In this document: in pieces, positions 53,518 to 63,208 of the stretch
Numbering within the stretch: position 1 is the stretch's first letter
How the letters are laid out: every line of letters begins with the position of its first letter
Source: Murimonas intestini
Lineage (GTDB): Bacteria > Bacillota > Clostridia > Lachnospirales > Lachnospiraceae
Length of the DNA: 64,000 bases
NCBI GenBank assembly: GCA_003148945.1
Contig: QGGY01000019.1
Location: 1-64,000 of the forward strand
Reading direction: 5' to 3'
Translations under genes and position numbers: made by a program
The notes under the pieces: model-generated
The model's input: the letters and a program-made list of their open reading frames with translations, nothing else
What the model was told of the DNA's origin: nothing
Databases searched by the model: none

Positions 53518-55521
53518 TCATAAATGATCTTCCCAGGGAAATACAGTCCTCCTTATATCCAGGACCGGCATGCCATGGTTTTTAGTGCAGACTTCACTCA
53601 TGCCCCCGATGGTGAAATGGCTTTTCTGCCCCTCTTTGAGAGTAATGTCATTCTCCAGCTTTATAAGGATCTGGTTCATGCCTTTCTCAAGCCGGGTGAC
53701 TTTGTAGTTAGATCCGTCTCCCTGCGCTCCGCCGTTTCCCAGATTTGCCCGGAGGGGGACCTGCATGACAGTCCGGTGAAGCAGTTTTCCGTTTAAGAAC
53801 AGCTTCATACGGCCGTTATTTGGAACTCCCAATACGACATCCCGCTCTTCTCTGCTGTATATATAATGAAGAGCATAGACTATTCCCTGTTTTTTGAAAC
53901 AGGCGGACAACTCTAAATCATTCCCTGTCCTCCACACCTCCCTGAATCCTTCCGGCTGTGTTTTAAACACCTCTTCTTCATTAAGCCCGCAGGCTTCTTC
54001 CAGATGCTTTCCTTCATAAAGTTCTGATACCAGCCATCTGCTGCCGCCAAGGAGGACCAGGGGAACTGCCGGGACTGCAGGCCATCCCTCTGTCTGGAAT
54101 ATGATATATCCCCTGTTGCTGTCCCTGACTGCGCCCGCCGCTGCACTCACTTCTATCTCAAGCCTTGTCTCACCCCAGGCTTTCAGGACAAACTTCTCCC
54201 CGTTCTGTCCCTTGCTTTTCTCTCCCCTGCCATTTGCGCACTTTACAAGCTCTGCTGTGAACCCTTCCGGCATGCGGAAACAGACTTCTATATTCTTTTC
54301 CACAGGATGGGGGTTGCTCAGTACGACCGTCAGCTTTGAAGCTCTGTCCCCTGTGACAGCAGCATCTTTGTCATAACGCACCTCAGCCTCCAGAGTACCC
54401 AGGGGATAAGAGAGCGCATTCGGCTTATAATCCTCCAGCCACGGCAGTTCTAGTGGCGGTATCTCTGCATCCTCATTATACTCCCCGCCCTCCGGGCAGG
54501 GATCATCAGTAAACTCTATCCCGCACCCCCAGTATCTTGTGACCTTCTCAGCTTCACGGCACACCACATCTGTCAGCTCCCGGATATCTGTAGGTGCAGT
54601 CAGATTGCGGATACCTCCTGTAGACATATTTGTCGCTATTTCATATCCCAGGGGCGCTATCCATTTTTCCGGCAAGGCAGATGCCCCTCCGATGATTCCC
54701 AGGACTGCGCCTAAGGTAGCTCCTGTACAGTCCGTATCCCACCCGCAGTTTACTGCCTTACAGATGGCATCCCCGAAATCCTTCCCATACAGCCATCCAA
54801 TGGTCTGGAATCCCAGATTCAGCGGTGAATACTGGGCTATGGGGTTATAAAAAGTATTCATTAAGTCGTTTCTGTTGTCCTCATATGCCATGCCCTTTTT
54901 ATAATTTTCAATACTCCTTCTTACGCTCCTGTATGTGAGGCTTGTCTTTGGAATAGAGGAAAGAGCAATTTCCAGCAGCCGGAATTTGTCATCCATTATA
55001 AATGCAGCTGATTCCAGCACAGCATTAAATATCTCACCGTAAACAGATTCTCCTCCGCCATGGTCTGCGATGGCATCCTGCCAGGCGTATCTGGCGGCAG
55101 TCTTCATGCACCCGGGAGCCAGGCAGGCCCATATCTCTGACCGGATAGGGCTTCCCATACAGTCTTTAAAAGCATTATTATGCCAGCCGCACACAGGAGG
55201 CAGCAGACCCTTCTGCATATTTTCTTTACTCAGCCCATATTCGTCAAAATTGTAGGCAATACAGTCCATCCAGGCCTGTGCCATATCCGCCGGAGTGATT
55301 CCCGGACCTTTCTGCAGGATGAGCTGAAGCCATATCAGCTGCAGTTCCAGATCATCATTTGGGATCCCTCCCTCAGGAAGCAAAGGATACCAGTCCACAT
55401 GATACATTTCTTCTCTGCCGAATTTTTCTTCCAGAGGTTCCCCCAGAGTTCCGCCGGCATTCTTGCCAAGCCAGCACCCCATCACCTTATCATGGTACAC
55501 CGCCCTGTTTATTCTGATCAT
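53518..55521 (-). CDS. ARH-family protein with C-terminal beta domain (operon 3)
   Basis: The protein has 667 residues. The ARH-like domain (about 1-330) has N55-D56-D57-L58 and GWD262-T-D264-CTGATLGAVLG, so the acidic pairs are kept while the flanking threonines are changed as in the 723-residue protein of operon 2. About 380-480 and 540-650 are beta-rich, the latter like PA14/galactose-binding modules (MKLFLNGKLLHRTVMQVP, NQILIKLENDI). No signal peptide. It ends operon 3, one base after the TIM-barrel gene. Confidence 0.8.
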   Translation of the reverse strand: MIRINRAVYHDKVMGCWLGKNAGGTLGEPLEEKFGREEMYHVDWYPLLPEGGIPNDDLELQLIWLQLILQKGPGITPADMAQAWMDCIAYNFDEYGLSKENMQKGLLPPVCGWHNNAFKDCMGSPIRSEIWACLAPGCMKTAARYAWQDAIADHGGGESVYGEIFNAVLESAAFIMDDKFRLLEIALSSIPKTSLTYRSVRRSIENYKKGMAYEDNRNDLMNTFYNPIAQYSPLNLGFQTIGWLYGKDFGDAICKAVNCGWDTDCTGATLGAVLGIIGGASALPEKWIAPLGYEIATNMSTGGIRNLTAPTDIRELTDVVCREAEKVTRYWGCGIEFTDDPCPEGGEYNEDAEIPPLELPWLEDYKPNALSYPLGTLEAEVRYDKDAAVTGDRASKLTVVLSNPHPVEKNIEVCFRMPEGFTAELVKCANGRGEKSKGQNGEKFVLKAWGETRLEIEVSAAAGAVRDSNRGYIIFQTEGWPAVPAVPLVLLGGSRWLVSELYEGKHLEEACGLNEEEVFKTQPEGFREVWRTGNDLELSACFKKQGIVYALHYIYSREERDVVLGVPNNGRMKLFLNGKLLHRTVMQVPLRANLGNGGAQGDGSNYKVTRLEKGMNQILIKLENDITLKEGQKSHFTIGGMSEVCTKNHGMPVLDIRRTVFPWEDHL

Positions 55522-55522
55522 C

Positions 55523-57247
55523 TCAGCATCTTCCCCCTTTAAGTCCTGCGTCTGCCGCCATTCTTTTCAGCGCGTCTGTATAAAATTTTACCCTCTCAGG
55601 ATTCAGCTGGGCGTCATAGGGGTATTTCAAAATAAAATCATTCTTCAAGAGTCCTTCCCTGTACTCTTCCATCTCCTTTATGGTCTGTCCGAGCAGTTCC
55701 CCTGCACTTTTATCCTCTGCCAGGATGGCATCTTTGTCCACCTCAGCGGCATATCTGCCGAAGCAGTATCCTCTGGCAGTCAGCCTGAAGCCTCTCACAT
55801 ACCAGCGCATAAATTCAAAATGCTCTCTCAGGTCCTCATAAGCTTCCTGCCTGAGTCCCATGCTGCTTGTACTCACTCTGTCTGCCAGCTTCTCGCAGCG
55901 CAAAAGCGCCTCATCCTTGTCTGCTAAAATACGCTGCACATTTTCCGGTGTCATATCAAGTGCGTCCTTCTTCTGGGGATCCCACTCGCTCAGGCTGTGG
56001 TGAGTCCCGCCGATAAAGGTAAACTGATCTGGCGTCAGATGCATACAGCTGTCATTGGAAAACAGGCATCCATTGACAAAATTTGTCTTTTCCACTATAG
56101 GCCAGGTCTCGTCCATCAGCTCCCGGATCTTTTCAATACATTTTTTAAGCTCCCCGGGCAGCAGGCCCTCTTCCAGCATATCTTCCCCCTCAAGCCATTT
56201 CAGATAAATATCCTCCTCACTGATCTCTGCATTTTCTGCATAGGCTGCTATCGCGTACAGATTGACAAGATTGGGATTATCAAAGCATGTCCAGTCCTGC
56301 ACTCCCTCCCAGTCCGTTCTGGCTATAAATCCTGTCACGCCGTGCTCACTGGCATATGCCAGTCTCCTCTTTATATCTGCCAGCATGGCTGACGGCTGTG
56401 CACCCCATCCAAAAAACTGTCCGTTCACATCATATTCCGTGATCTGGGGGTGATCATCCACATGTCCCATGAGAGGATTATCCGGAAAAGTCGGATAGAA
56501 ATCATGGGGTGTATTCTTCAGGGACAATATAATGTCGTCCGGCATGGTATTGAAAGCCTCACGGAACCGCTCCTGCTCCTCCTTTGTATAAATAAAATCT
56601 CTTATGATCAGTTTCCTGCCTGCCTCGTGAAACGGCTGGTACATTGCCATGATCATATTTTTGTACCAGTCCACCGGATCCAGTTCACGGCAGCGTTCAC
56701 AGCCGCAGGCAAAGGTATTGCTGATGGCAAGCCTTGCTTCCCCCGTGCCTATAGAACACACGATTCCAGCCAAATCAGGCAGCGCCAGAAAAAGTTCTTT
56801 ATATTTGTAAGGAAGGAATTCCCTGTACCAGAACGGGTCGCTTGGGCAGATTACTCCATCTTTCATCAGCTCCTTTTTATATTTCAGGATAAAGTCTGAA
56901 AACCACAGTTCCTTATTCTCAAAATAAATCTCAACGCCGGCTTCCTTTGCCTCTCTTATCACATGGTTCATATAATCCCTGCGGTTCAGGTTCAGGTTTT
57001 CCCTCAGCGCATGATTTAAAATGGCGTGGTCCACCTCCAGAAATGCACCGTAGTAGCTTTCCGGCTCCCCTGAGCCTCCCAGGAATTTTGCCGGGAATAC
57101 GATCTTATCCTCTATGCCCGGTTCATGAAAAACCAGCGCATTCATTTTATTTTTTACACAGAAATCCAGCCTTCTGCGGATCTCATCCAGGTTCCATATC
57201 TGTGTAGAATCATGCAGTTCCATAGCTCTGAAAACAAAATCACTCAT
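55523..57247 (-). CDS. TIM-barrel protein, GH67-like
   Basis: The protein is about 574 residues from MSDFVFRAMELHDSTQIWN; this ATG follows AAGGAGAAGAAAA, and the longer upstream frame runs into the permease gene. It opens like alpha-glucuronidase-type or related glycosidase barrels, with NALVFHEPG, NRRDYMNHVIREAKEAGVEIYFENKELW, GTGEARL, CGCERC and GFIARTDWEGVQDW. Candidate catalytic acids are in YFENKELW and RTDWEG. Cytoplasmic; it probably cleaves the oligosaccharide imported by operon 3. Family assignment is tentative. Confidence 0.6.
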   Translation of the reverse strand: MSDFVFRAMELHDSTQIWNLDEIRRRLDFCVKNKMNALVFHEPGIEDKIVFPAKFLGGSGEPESYYGAFLEVDHAILNHALRENLNLNRRDYMNHVIREAKEAGVEIYFENKELWFSDFILKYKKELMKDGVICPSDPFWYREFLPYKYKELFLALPDLAGIVCSIGTGEARLAISNTFACGCERCRELDPVDWYKNMIMAMYQPFHEAGRKLIIRDFIYTKEEQERFREAFNTMPDDIILSLKNTPHDFYPTFPDNPLMGHVDDHPQITEYDVNGQFFGWGAQPSAMLADIKRRLAYASEHGVTGFIARTDWEGVQDWTCFDNPNLVNLYAIAAYAENAEISEEDIYLKWLEGEDMLEEGLLPGELKKCIEKIRELMDETWPIVEKTNFVNGCLFSNDSCMHLTPDQFTFIGGTHHSLSEWDPQKKDALDMTPENVQRILADKDEALLRCEKLADRVSTSSMGLRQEAYEDLREHFEFMRWYVRGFRLTARGYCFGRYAAEVDKDAILAEDKSAGELLGQTIKEMEEYREGLLKNDFILKYPYDAQLNPERVKFYTDALKRMAADAGLKGGRC

Positions 57248-57282
57248 TTTTTCTTCTCCTTGTCTTAATATAATCTGGTCTT

Positions 57283-58137
57283 TTATCCCTTCAGTCCTGA
57301 AGTGGCAATTCCCTCCACAAAGTACTTCTGAAGACAGAAAAACATAACTACAAGCGGGATAATAGAGAGAAAGGCCATTGCCATTATCTGATTCCATTCG
57401 GCCGTGGAGGCCACATCCAGCCCCAGCCGCAGAGCCAGGGACAATGGATATTTTGATACGCTGTTTATGTAGATCAAAGGATTCATAAAATCATTCCAGG
57501 TCCATATTGTCTGAAATATGCAGACAGACATAAGCGACGGCTTCAGCACTGGCCCCAGGATAAGTACAAGCGTCCTGAACGAACCGCAGCCGTCAATCTT
57601 CGCCGCCTCGTCCAGTTCGGCAGGAATACCCCGCAGGAATTGTACCTCCTGATAAATAAAAAACGGATAGCAGCCCAGTGCGGCTGTTGCCCAGAAAGGC
57701 ATGTAGGAATCCAGCCAGTGCAGATCCCTGTATAACAAATACCTGGGTATAATAAGCACCGAACTTGGCACCATTAATGTAGACATCATCAGCATAAACA
57801 GTACCTTGTGTCCCCTGAACCTGAATCTGGCGAAGCCATATGCCACCAGAGTGCTTGATATTACCGTCAGCGCCACTGTGGGTACTACCATGATCAGCGT
57901 GTTTATGAAGTAATCCGCAAAATTGTACTGCCCTGTTGATATCCACCCTTTTATAAACCCTGCCGGGTCAAAAGATTCCGGCAGCAGTCCTGTCCCCGTA
58001 TAAATCTCCTTATTTGTCTTAAATGCTGCAAAGAACATCCATATCAGGGGATATACCATACAGAGCCCGAATGCCAGTACAAGCAGGAATGCAAAAATCC
58101 TTCCCAGTTTTTTCTTTTTTTCCCTCACTGTCTTCAT
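57283..58137 (-). CDS. Sugar ABC transporter permease (MalG-type)
   Basis: The protein has 284 residues and six helices with EAA loop LDEAAKIDGCGSFRTLVLILGPVLKPS; it ends QKYFVEGIATSGLKG, typical of CUT1 MalG-type permeases. It overlaps the MalF-type gene by 4 bp. Confidence 0.94.
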   Translation of the reverse strand: MKTVREKKKKLGRIFAFLLVLAFGLCMVYPLIWMFFAAFKTNKEIYTGTGLLPESFDPAGFIKGWISTGQYNFADYFINTLIMVVPTVALTVISSTLVAYGFARFRFRGHKVLFMLMMSTLMVPSSVLIIPRYLLYRDLHWLDSYMPFWATAALGCYPFFIYQEVQFLRGIPAELDEAAKIDGCGSFRTLVLILGPVLKPSLMSVCIFQTIWTWNDFMNPLIYINSVSKYPLSLALRLGLDVASTAEWNQIMAMAFLSIIPLVVMFFCLQKYFVEGIATSGLKG

Positions 58138-59027
58138 CCCTGCTTCCCCCCATCATCTCCATAGAATACCCAGTATTTCGAGGTAACAAAGATTATGCCC
58201 GTGATCCCCACCAATACAAGAAACAGGATCCATGACTCAGCGCTGGCATACCCCAGGTCTGAACGGCTGAAAGCATCCTTATAGATTTTCAGTCCCATAA
58301 GGTTTGTGGACTTAATGGGCCCTCCTCCTGTAACTACATAGGCGGATGTGTAATTCTGCAGCGCGTTGATTATCTGCATAATAATATTAAACAGTATAAT
58401 CGGGCTGATCATAGGCAGGGTTATCTTGAAAAACATCCTGATTTTTCCGGAGCCGTCAACTCTTGCAGCCTCATACAGGTCTGCGGGGACCTGCTTTAAC
58501 GCCGCAAAGAACAGAACCATGGAGGAACCAAACTGCCAGATCTCAATCAGACTGATGGTAAATAATGCATACTTGGGATCTCCCAGCCAGTTTACTGATA
58601 TGCCGAACAGATTATTGATGATGCCAGTCTTCATAAACATGACCCTCCACAGCGCCGAGATGGCTACACTGCCGCCCAGTATGGACGGCAGGTAATAGAG
58701 GGTCCTGAAGAAACGTATCCCTTTCATCTTCATATTCAGGATCATGGCAACGATCAGTGCAAAAACCAGCTTCCCCGGGACTACCATCAGTATATACTTT
58801 AAAGTCACTCCCATAGATCCCCAGAAATCAGCATCCTTTTTAAACATCCTTATATAATTATCCAGTCCTGTAAACTGGTAGCTTCCCCCCAGCTTAATAT
58901 CTGTCAGGGAATAAGCAAAGGACCTGACCAGGGGGTAAAGCTGCAGCAGCAAAAATCCCAGGATCCACGGCAGTATATAAAGATAGCCCTGCCATTCTTT
59001 TTGTATCTTTTTCCGTCTCATATTCAT
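58134..59027 (-). CDS. Sugar ABC transporter permease (MalF-type)
   Basis: The protein is about 297 residues from MNMRRKKIQKEWQGYLYILPWILG. The start signal is an unusual GGGGGG run; ATG at 59021 is equally possible. EAA loop LYEAARVDGSGKIRMFFKITLPMISPI and six helices are present. It pairs with the MalG-type protein and the lipoprotein 24 bp upstream. Confidence 0.93.
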   Translation of the reverse strand: MNMRRKKIQKEWQGYLYILPWILGFLLLQLYPLVRSFAYSLTDIKLGGSYQFTGLDNYIRMFKKDADFWGSMGVTLKYILMVVPGKLVFALIVAMILNMKMKGIRFFRTLYYLPSILGGSVAISALWRVMFMKTGIINNLFGISVNWLGDPKYALFTISLIEIWQFGSSMVLFFAALKQVPADLYEAARVDGSGKIRMFFKITLPMISPIILFNIIMQIINALQNYTSAYVVTGGGPIKSTNLMGLKIYKDAFSRSDLGYASAESWILFLVLVGITGIIFVTSKYWVFYGDDGGKQG

Positions 59028-59050
59028 GCCCCCCAAAGCAGCCTATAATA

Positions 59051-60433
59051 TCAGCCGATTCTTTCCAGAGCCTCTTCCATCAGCCCCATTGCCTCTTCTG
59101 TGATCTCGTCAATACTGCCCTGTTTATATGCGATCTTTTCTGTTGCATCCTGAAGGATCTCGATGATCTCAGCAGGCACACTCAGGTTCTGATTTGCAGT
59201 GGCACTTTCCTGGGCTTTCTCCACGGCTTCTGCAAGCACCGGGTCCAGATAACCGTTATCCTCACATATCTTTCTTCCATTAGCTGTAGCCGGGATAGAA
59301 CGGCAATCCTTTAATACGGCTGCTGCCTCATCGCTGTTAAAGAAATAATCCAGGAATCTGGCTGCTTCCTCCGGGTACCGGCAGTTTGCCGCCACGCCTA
59401 TGAGCTGGGCCGGCCTGAACAGGATACCGCTTTCCTTTGCATCTGCAAACTGCGGGATATCCATGGCTGCTGCACTGTCCTGAAAATCATAATAATTGCC
59501 TGTCACATTTGACGTTGCCGTATAGGTACATCCCAGATCATGGCTGATCCACTTTGGATTTGTATTTACCTGCGTATCATACGGAGCGCTGTCCGCTGCC
59601 GGTTCCGCCACATTTTTATCATAAAAGTCATTTATGACAGTAAATACTTTCTTTAAATCCTCTTCCGCAAAATTAAGTTTATTAGTATCCTGGTCTATCA
59701 GTTCTTTGCCGGTGATCTGGGCCATCAGTGCATAGACACCTTCTTTACCCAGTGTGGTTATATCGATATTAAACAGATACTGTTCTTCATTCTTGCTGTG
59801 GATCGTCTCCCCTGCGCTGATAAAATCATCCCAGGTCCTGATGTCCTCCAGTTTGATACCTGCTGCTTCAAGCACCGATGTGTCTGTCAGCCAGATGCCT
59901 GCATTGACCCCGGTAGGAAGTCCAACCATCCTGCCGTCATAATAGGAAAAGCTCTTTAGGAAATTCTGGTCAAAGTCCGAAGTATCCAGCTGTGCGCTGT
60001 AATCATTCAGATCTGCAAATACTTCTCCCATTGCCATCAGATCTCTTGTCATGGAGGCATCAAACTGGACAATATCTGCAGCCGTACCGCCCGAGACCTG
60101 AGTTGTCAGCTTCTCAAAATATCCGTCATATCCGCCATACTCAGCTTCAATCTTTACATTCGGATGAAGCTGCTCATATTGCTCAATGACTGCCAAAGTG
60201 GCCTCATGCCTCGCATCCGATCCCCACCACATAAATCTCAGGGTAATATCATCCTGTCCTTCCGCATCTGCCGCCTCTGTCTCACCACTGCTCTTCACCA
60301 GTTCATTACTGCTCTCTTTTAATTCTGCTCTCTCAGCCTCACTTCCGCTGCCCTTTTCACAGCCTGCTGCAAACACAGTCATGCCTGCCAGCAAAGCTGC
60401 CATACCCAGAGCTGTTAATCTTCTGCCATTCAT
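59051..60433 (-). CDS. Sugar-binding lipoprotein of operon 3
   Basis: This 460-residue lipoprotein has the lipobox FAAGC with C25 after a short hydrophobic signal. TLRFMWWGSDARHEATLAVIEQYEQLHPNVKIEAEYGGYDGYFEKLTTQ is the classic opening of CUT1 binding proteins, and FFNSDEAAAVLKDCRSIPAT is typical near the end. First gene of operon 3, divergent from the YesNM-type two-component genes. Confidence 0.95.
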   Translation of the reverse strand: MNGRRLTALGMAALLAGMTVFAAGCEKGSGSEAERAELKESSNELVKSSGETEAADAEGQDDITLRFMWWGSDARHEATLAVIEQYEQLHPNVKIEAEYGGYDGYFEKLTTQVSGGTAADIVQFDASMTRDLMAMGEVFADLNDYSAQLDTSDFDQNFLKSFSYYDGRMVGLPTGVNAGIWLTDTSVLEAAGIKLEDIRTWDDFISAGETIHSKNEEQYLFNIDITTLGKEGVYALMAQITGKELIDQDTNKLNFAEEDLKKVFTVINDFYDKNVAEPAADSAPYDTQVNTNPKWISHDLGCTYTATSNVTGNYYDFQDSAAAMDIPQFADAKESGILFRPAQLIGVAANCRYPEEAARFLDYFFNSDEAAAVLKDCRSIPATANGRKICEDNGYLDPVLAEAVEKAQESATANQNLSVPAEIIEILQDATEKIAYKQGSIDEITEEAMGLMEEALERIG

Positions 60434-60472
60434 CCCATTTCCCTCCTTGATCTCTGTCGTCTGTCAGTTTCC

Positions 60473-60539
60473 ATTACAATTTTCTCCGGAAAACATATTT
60501 TTCTGAATATATTCAGTTACTCCATCTGGATATATTCAG
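60473..60539 (-). promoter_or_regulatory. Operon 3 control region with paired palindromes
   Basis: CTGAATATATTCAG (60503-60516) and CTGGATATATTCAG (60526-60539) are 23 bp apart centre to centre, about two helical turns. TGTAAT (60473-60478 on minus) is a likely -10 box without a good -35. The near palindrome overlaps the -35 position, the layout for activation by a dimeric regulator, most simply the divergent response regulator. Confidence 0.65.
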
Positions 60540-60576
60540 ATTACCATCCATGGAAATAATTGTATAGGCATCTGGC

Positions 60577-60606
60577 TTGACAAAACATTCCATCCTATGC
60601 TTAAAT
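60577..60606 (+). promoter_or_regulatory. Promoter of two-component genes
   Basis: TTGACA (60577-60582) is followed after 18 bases by TTAAAT (60601-60606), about 60 bp upstream of the response-regulator start. Confidence 0.5.
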
Positions 60607-60668
60607 ACTCTAAAAAGGTATCCGATTTTCACAAAAACACTCATATAATTACTGCGGAGGTATACATA

Positions 60669-61430
60669 ATGCTGAAAATTGTCATTGTTGAAGATGAAAC
60701 AAACATCCGCGACTGTCTGGTGCATCTGTTTCCATGGGATTCCCTGGATGTCACTGTATCGGCCAGCTTCTCCAGCGGAGAAGAGGCGCTATCTTATCTG
60801 TCAGACCACAGTGCGGATATCCTTCTCACAGATATCCGCCTTCCTGAAATGAACGGGCTTGATCTGGTACAGGCGCTCAGAATATCTAAAAATCCCATTT
60901 CCGTCATTATCCTGACTGCCTACCGCCACTTCGATTATGCGCAGCAGGCCATCCGCTACAATGTAGATGATTTTCTTCTAAAGCCAATTAAATACAATGA
61001 GCTGACTGCTTCCATCCTGCGCATCAGGGAATCTCTTGAAAATTCTCTGTCAAAGCCTGCTGCCGCTCCTGACGAAGACGCATCCTACCATGAAAAGATC
61101 ATCTCTTCCTCCAAACACTATGTGGCTGACCATCTCACAGATGTCACTCTGGAAAATACAGCACTTTCAGTCAGTTTAAGCCCCGGTTATTTCTCACGCC
61201 TTTTTCACAAGGTTACTGGAAGTACCTTCTCAGATTATGTGACTGCCTGCCGTATGGAAAAAGCCGCAAAGCTTTTAAAAGAGATTGATTACAAGACGTA
61301 TGAAATATCTCTCCTTGTAGGGTATGACAATCCCAAAAATTTCACCAGGGCGTTTAAACAGTATTATCAGATGACTCCCAGGGAATACCGTACACGTACA
61401 GCTGCTCACACTCAAGAGGATAAGCCATGA
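60669..61430 (+). CDS. YesN-type response regulator (AraC output)
   Basis: The protein is about 253 residues from MLKIVIVEDETNIRD, set by GCGGAGGTATACATA; the longer frame lacks a signal. Receiver domain: phospho-acceptor D55 in LLTDIRLPEMNG, ILTAYRHFDYA and K in LLKPIK. AraC-type double helix-turn-helix at about 150-245 (SVSLSPGYFSRLFHKVTGSTF, LVGYDNPKNFTRAFKQYYQMTPREYR). It probably activates operon 3 through the paired palindromes. Confidence 0.95.
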   Translation: MLKIVIVEDETNIRDCLVHLFPWDSLDVTVSASFSSGEEALSYLSDHSADILLTDIRLPEMNGLDLVQALRISKNPISVIILTAYRHFDYAQQAIRYNVDDFLLKPIKYNELTASILRIRESLENSLSKPAAAPDEDASYHEKIISSSKHYVADHLTDVTLENTALSVSLSPGYFSRLFHKVTGSTFSDYVTACRMEKAAKLLKEIDYKTYEISLLVGYDNPKNFTRAFKQYYQMTPREYRTRTAAHTQEDKP

Positions 61431-63208
61431 AAAGAAAATATTTTCTCCACAAATTTATCAGATATTTTCTCCTTTTCAGCCTTCCCATACTTTTTATGGG
61501 AATTATGCTCTGTGTTTACTGTTCCGTCAAAATCAAAGACGATATTAATCTCCAGGCACAAAGCACCTTCCACACAGGTACACGGCTGATGGAAGAGATC
61601 ATGCAGACAGGGGATGATACTGCTGCCATGTTTAATAACAACTCCACTGTGTCCCTGTCCCTCTATAAGATCCTGAACCGCAGTTCACTGAATTATAAAG
61701 AATATGTGGTCAGAAGCGTCGTATTTTCCATTCTCGAAAACGCCAGGTCCAGCAACAGCCTCGTTGAATCCGTATATATATACCTTAACAATAGCCAGGG
61801 GAATTATTTCCAGACTGATAAAAAGACAGTGGCTCTCTCAGATTCTCCAGACCAGGAGTGGCTGGATATATTTAATAAGACGGATAGCTCCACCCAGAAA
61901 TGGGTGGTCAGAAGAAAAATAAAGAATTATGAATTTGAAAACTCTCACGAATGTGTGTCGATCTTCAGAAGGATCAAAAACTATGATGGAGTACTTGTTA
62001 TCAATTTAAATGCATCAGCCCTGTCCAGTCTGCTCTCCTCAATTGAAAACTATGCCAATGAAGCAGTTCTGGTGGCTGACGGGGACGGACAGATACTGTT
62101 CTCCAATCCTAATGCAGCCCTGATGGACTCCGGCTCCTGCACAGATTTCATAGGTCAGATGGACATAAAAGCAGGTTCTGCTGACAGCTTTTTAAGTACA
62201 GTCCGTTATGAGGGGCGCAGGTATATCATGACAAAATTTTATTCTTCAGGATACGGCCTTTATTTTCTGTCACTTGTACCAGTAAAAGATATCTATCAGC
62301 TGCTGTATCAGATCATCTTTTCTGTCCTTCTTGGCATCCTTATGGCGGCAGTATTCTGTCTGTTATTCAGTTTTTATCTCACAAACAAAAATTTCCGCCA
62401 GATTGAAGATCTGATCGAAATCCTGAGTGCTGCGGAGGCAGGCACATATACCTCCTCCCTACCCGGATTTTGCTATGAAAATGCCAGAAAGCTGGATGAG
62501 TACAACCTGATCCTCAATCAGGTCATTCACACTTATGTCCGCAACAATGCACTCACTATGGAGCTGAAAGAGGCTGAGCTGCGCAAGACACTTCTGGAGC
62601 TGAAATCTCTCCAGCTGCAGATAAACCCTCATTTTTTCTTCAACACTCTTCAGTCAGTAGACATGGAGATCATGAAAAAGGAAGGCTACGGCTCACCTGC
62701 CAGCCAGCTGATAGAGAATCTTTCCGGTATTCTCCGCTATGCCCTGGAAGACTCTTCTTCCCCTGTCACACTCAGGGAAGAGATACAGTCCTGCAAGGAT
62801 TATTTTGCTATTCAGCAGTTCCATTATCCGGGCCGTATTGCCCTGTTGTGGGATTATGACGGTGAAGTTTTAGATTTCTCCGTGCTCCGGCTGCTGTTTC
62901 AGCCTCTTGTGGAAAACAGCATCCATTACAGTATCCTCACTCCCCGGGATACATGTGTCATCAGGATCAAAATATACCTCAGGAAGAACCGTCTGTATTT
63001 CCATGTTCTGGATACCGGAGCAGGAATGTCAAAACAAAAGCTCAGTGACCTGAGACAGTCACTGGATTCACCTGAGGGACAGAAGCGCGGCATAGGAGTG
63101 AAGAACACCCATAAACGCCTGATCCTCTCCTATCCCGGCAATAAAGGGCTGACCGTCATCAGCCGGGAAGGGAAAGGGACATGCGTCAGCTTCTCCATAC
63201 CTGTTTAG
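61427..63208 (+). CDS. YesM-type sensor histidine kinase
   Basis: The protein has 593 residues. Membrane helices at about 13-33 and 285-310 bracket an extracellular Cache-like sensor; a HAMP-like linker follows. The His_kinase domain has LQLQINPHFFFNTLQ with the phospho-acceptor histidine at about 402, and the ATPase domain shows LVENSIHYSI, DTGAGM and GIGVKNTHKRL. It overlaps the regulator by 4 bp. These kinases sense extracellular sugars or cell-wall material, here presumably the operon 3 substrate. Confidence 0.94.
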   Translation: MKRKYFLHKFIRYFLLFSLPILFMGIMLCVYCSVKIKDDINLQAQSTFHTGTRLMEEIMQTGDDTAAMFNNNSTVSLSLYKILNRSSLNYKEYVVRSVVFSILENARSSNSLVESVYIYLNNSQGNYFQTDKKTVALSDSPDQEWLDIFNKTDSSTQKWVVRRKIKNYEFENSHECVSIFRRIKNYDGVLVINLNASALSSLLSSIENYANEAVLVADGDGQILFSNPNAALMDSGSCTDFIGQMDIKAGSADSFLSTVRYEGRRYIMTKFYSSGYGLYFLSLVPVKDIYQLLYQIIFSVLLGILMAAVFCLLFSFYLTNKNFRQIEDLIEILSAAEAGTYTSSLPGFCYENARKLDEYNLILNQVIHTYVRNNALTMELKEAELRKTLLELKSLQLQINPHFFFNTLQSVDMEIMKKEGYGSPASQLIENLSGILRYALEDSSSPVTLREEIQSCKDYFAIQQFHYPGRIALLWDYDGEVLDFSVLRLLFQPLVENSIHYSILTPRDTCVIRIKIYLRKNRLYFHVLDTGAGMSKQKLSDLRQSLDSPEGQKRGIGVKNTHKRLILSYPGNKGLTVISREGKGTCVSFSIPV

